From Microvirga makkahensis (lineage in GTDB: Bacteria > Pseudomonadota > Alphaproteobacteria > Rhizobiales > Beijerinckiaceae), in the NCBI RefSeq assembly GCF_009830105.1, contig NZ_WURB01000038.1, positions 1 to 33,910 on the forward strand: a stretch of 33,910 nt of DNA, given 5' to 3'. The notes under the pieces were generated by a model. The model saw only the letters and a program-made list of their open reading frames with translations, did not search any database and was not told the DNA's origin. Shown in pieces: positions 31,954-33,910 of the stretch; the stretch's first letter is position 1; every line of letters starts with the position of its first letter. The translations under genes and the position numbers were made by a program.

Positions 31954-33198
31954 CTAGCTCTCGATCGTCTCCGGCAGGGCCAATAGCCACAGGCTGGAGA
32001 TGAAAATGCCAAGGGCCCCGGCCCAGAGGATCGGCCGGATGCCGATGCTGTCGGCCAGCACTCCGGCCAGCAAGGCAGCCACGATGCCGAGGCCGGAACT
32101 CAGGAGATGGACCACGCCGCCCTCCCGTCCGCGCAATGCATCGGGCGTAACCGTCTGGCGCAGCGCCAAGGCATTGGTGTGGAAGACCACATAAAGACCG
32201 TCGCCGAACAGCTGCCCCATGCAGAGCAGCGTCACCGCGAGCCACAGGGGCCCTTGTGCCAGCGGGATGAAGCCCGTCACGATCGCGTACGCCACCAGCA
32301 CGCCAATCAGCAGCTTGTGCGGTGAACAACGTTTGCCGGCCCATGCGGCGACCCGAGCGCCGACGACGGCGCTCACGCCCCCGAGGGCGATCACGAAGCC
32401 GAGAATGCCTGGAGGAATGCCGAGATCGCGCACGGCGTAGAGCACATAGAGCGGCGCGAAGAAGGACAGGAAGAACATGAGCGACGAGATGGAGAGCGTG
32501 AGCGGCCTCAGTACAGGATGCGCGAAGACGAAGCGCAATCCCTCGGCCGCTTCGCGCCATAGGCTCGGAGCATGCTCACCGGTTTCGATCGGCGCTTCCG
32601 TCCGCCGGATCGAGGCCAGAAACGCAGCCGACCACAGATAGGACAAAGCGTCGATCAGAATGGCGAAGGGAGCAGTGAACAGCTGGATGGCGACGCCCGC
32701 GGCTGCTGGCCCGGCGACCTCCGCCAAGGCCTCGGTGGTGGCCAGCTTCGCGTTGCCTTCGAGGAGCTGGCCCTTCTCCACGACGCTCGGCAGATAGGCA
32801 TTGTCCGCGGTCTGAAAGAGCATGGAAAACAGAGCGACGATGGTGGCGACGCCCATGACATGGCCGATGGTGATGGCGTCATGCCAGGCTAGGACAGGAA
32901 GGCTCATCAGGGCCGCGGCCCGAACGAGATCGGAAAGGATCAGCACGCGCCGCCTGCGGGTCCGGTCGATCCAGGCACCGGCGAAGGGACTCAGAACGAG
33001 GCCCGGCAGGGCGCTGAGTGCCACCAGCAGCCCGAGATCCGACGCTCCGGCGCCCAGCGACAGGGCCGCGATGATGGGCAGACCCTCCCGCGTGAAACGC
33101 GTACCAATGGCGGACAGGCTCTGAGCCGCCCACAGACGCAGGAAGTCGGGATTGTCCCAGAGCCCACCGCGCGGTCGGGCCATGAAACCGGCCAACAT
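31954..33198 (-). CDS. MFS transporter (MFS_3/EntS-like)
   Basis: This 414-residue membrane protein has about 12 hydrophobic helices. Typical elements are FLRLWAAQSLSAIGTRF at the N-terminus, PFAGAWIDRTRRRRVLILSDLVRA (loop 2-3 motif), QTADNAYLPSVV and GNAKLATTEALAEVAGPAAAG. This is the MFS_3 pattern shared with enterobactin exporter EntS and macrolide exporters, so drug or small-molecule efflux is the likely direction; the substrate is unknown. Two starts are possible (ATG at 33198 or 33183), neither with a strong ribosome site. It begins 8 bases after the stop of the GNAT gene, so the pair is cotranscribed. Confidence 0.9.
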   Translation of the reverse strand: MLAGFMARPRGGLWDNPDFLRLWAAQSLSAIGTRFTREGLPIIAALSLGAGASDLGLLVALSALPGLVLSPFAGAWIDRTRRRRVLILSDLVRAAALMSLPVLAWHDAITIGHVMGVATIVALFSMLFQTADNAYLPSVVEKGQLLEGNAKLATTEALAEVAGPAAAGVAIQLFTAPFAILIDALSYLWSAAFLASIRRTEAPIETGEHAPSLWREAAEGLRFVFAHPVLRPLTLSISSLMFFLSFFAPLYVLYAVRDLGIPPGILGFVIALGGVSAVVGARVAAWAGKRCSPHKLLIGVLVAYAIVTGFIPLAQGPLWLAVTLLCMGQLFGDGLYVVFHTNALALRQTVTPDALRGREGGVVHLLSSGLGIVAALLAGVLADSIGIRPILWAGALGIFISSLWLLALPETIES

Positions 33199-33206
33199 GG
33201 GCGGAA

Positions 33207-33743
33207 CTAACGGATCGGTCGAGTCGGCGGCTCACTCATGCCGCGTCCAAGGGGCCGCTGCATGAGCACGGTGGAGAGCCAGCGTCCGTGCTTGTAGCCG
33301 ATGCCCTTGAGAATGCCCACGGACGCGAAGCCGAGGCTCCTGTGCAGGGCGATGGAGCCCTGCGATTCCTCATCGCCGATCACTGCAACCATGAGCCGGA
33401 AATCACGAGCCTCGCATTCCTCGATCAGGGCCTTCAGCAGCAGCCGCCCGATGCCCTGCCCTTGTGCGGACGGAGCGACATAGATTGAATCTTCGACGGT
33501 GGAGCGATAGGCAGGCCGGGTGCGGTAGGCCCCCGCATAGGCATAGCCGAGGATCTCCCCCTCCCGCTCCGCGACCAAATAGGGGTAGCCGCCCTCGAGG
33601 AGGGCGGCACGCCGGCGGGCGATCTCGGCCGCTGCAGGCGGATCGAGCTCGAACGAGGCCGTGCCGTGCAGCACCGCATGGGCATAGATGGCCGCGATGG
33701 CGGGAATGTCGGCTTCAGCCGAGGGGCGGACGAGAGGATTCAT
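33207..33743 (-). CDS. GNAT N-acetyltransferase, phosphinothricin/methionine sulfone acetyltransferase type
   Basis: This 178-residue enzyme begins MNPLVRPSAEADIPAIAAIYAHAVLHGTASFEL and contains GYAYAGAYRTRPAYRSTVEDSIYV. It also carries the acetyl-CoA loop QGQGIGRLLLKAL (about 94-106) and ends HRSLGFASVGILKGIGYKHGRW. These are the marks of the Pat/Bar-like family, which acetylates phosphinothricin, methionine sulfone or sulfoximine. Chromosomal homologues usually have metabolic roles on methionine-derived analogues (family knowledge). A fused-looking tail (RGMSEPPTRPIR) completes it. It lies upstream of the MFS exporter on the same strand with an 8-base gap, so a detoxify-and-export unit is possible (inference). 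Confidence 0.9.
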   Translation of the reverse strand: MNPLVRPSAEADIPAIAAIYAHAVLHGTASFELDPPAAAEIARRRAALLEGGYPYLVAEREGEILGYAYAGAYRTRPAYRSTVEDSIYVAPSAQGQGIGRLLLKALIEECEARDFRLMVAVIGDEESQGSIALHRSLGFASVGILKGIGYKHGRWLSTVLMQRPLGRGMSEPPTRPIR

Positions 33744-33791
33744 GCGCCATTGGTAAGACGAAGCTCTGCCGCGCGCAATCGGGCAGCAGAA

Positions 33792-33814
33792 AGCCCCGGC
33801 TTTGGGCCGGGGCT
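33792..33814 (-). terminator. Terminator-like hairpin after the Bax inhibitor-1 family gene
   Basis: AGCCCCGGC (33792-33800) pairs perfectly with GCCGGGGCT (33806-33814) around TTTGG. On the minus strand a short T-run (TTTC) follows. It lies 26 bases after the stop of the minus-strand gene at 33841. Confidence 0.6.
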
Positions 33815-33840
33815 CCTGAGAATTGTCCGTACCGTCGTCC

Positions 33841-33910
33841 TTACTCGTTGCGGTTGCCCAGCAGCGCCAGGAGGAACTGGAACATGTTGATGAAGTCCAG
33901 ATACAGCTGA
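33841..33910 (-). CDS. Bax inhibitor-1/YccA family membrane protein, C-terminal end (partial)
   Basis: The minus strand encodes the last 22 residues of a protein ending at TAA (33843-33841). They include LYLDFINMFQFLLALLGNRNE. The pattern LYLDFIN-hydrophobic-LGNR is the usual C-terminus of bacterial Bax inhibitor-1 (BsYetJ/YccA-like) proteins, multi-pass membrane proteins linked to calcium leak and stress. The rest of the gene is outside the window. Confidence 0.85.
   Translation of the reverse strand, partial: QLYLDFINMFQFLLALLGNRNE

Overview
This window looks like ordinary chromosome from a GC-rich alphaproteobacterium of the order Hyphomicrobiales. The signs are the hemC-hemD-mitofilin-hemY cluster divergent from tsaD-gpsA, a giant 180-kDa-type NAD-glutamate dehydrogenase, DUF2794 and DUF1674 (SDHAF4-like) proteins, the rsmB-heparinase-purH run, and tRNA promoters of the TTGCC(A/C)-17-TAT type. 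A Methylobacteriaceae (Microvirga-like) host is my guess; I could not test it. I see no prophage, IS element, integrase or CRISPR array.

Layout. 1-1064: the tail of a chemotaxis receptor with its terminator, a gene-poor stretch, and three minus-strand tRNAs (Thr-CGT, Ala-GGC, Gly-GCC) with two readable promoters and one terminator. 1089-6098 (minus): heme branch hemC-hemD followed by a mitofilin/Mic60-like membrane protein and HemY. 6229-8705 (plus): tsaD-gpsA-EVE protein. 8702-9594 (minus): DUF1287 exported protein and a tiny membrane protein. 9804-12495 (plus): acetyl-CoA synthetase and an L,D-transpeptidase. 12574-15636 (minus): SDHAF4-like protein, an AhpD-like protein overlapping an ECF41 sigma factor, and a cyclopropane-fatty-acid-synthase-like methyltransferase. 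15788-22331 (plus): htpX, rsmB, heparinase II/III-like protein, purH and a YbjQ-family protein. 22348-28585 (minus): NAD-glutamate dehydrogenase and a UMF1-type transporter. 28699-30166: HxlR regulator divergent from a quinone-oxidoreductase-like enzyme. 30164-30290: a candidate structured small RNA. 30451-33910: DUF2794 protein, a membrane-tailed SDR, a GNAT-MFS pair, and the end of a Bax inhibitor-1 family gene.

How the genes relate. HemC and HemD make uroporphyrinogen III, and their neighbours are the Mic60-like and HemY membrane proteins. TsaD serves tRNA modification, GpsA phospholipid backbone synthesis, RsmB 16S rRNA methylation and PurH the end of IMP synthesis. Acs and glutamate dehydrogenase feed carbon into central metabolism. 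The sigma factor and its AhpD-like partner form a self-contained regulatory unit whose likely autoregulated promoter is visible in the sequence.

The observations most worth a second look are the candidate small RNA beside the quinone-oxidoreductase-like gene, the textbook ECF41 promoter (TGTCACA-N16-CGTC) in front of the AhpD-like gene, the 33-bp coding tandem repeat in the mitofilin homologue, and related intergenic paired hairpins at two or more places. I did not find a convincing new multi-gene defence or mobile system.
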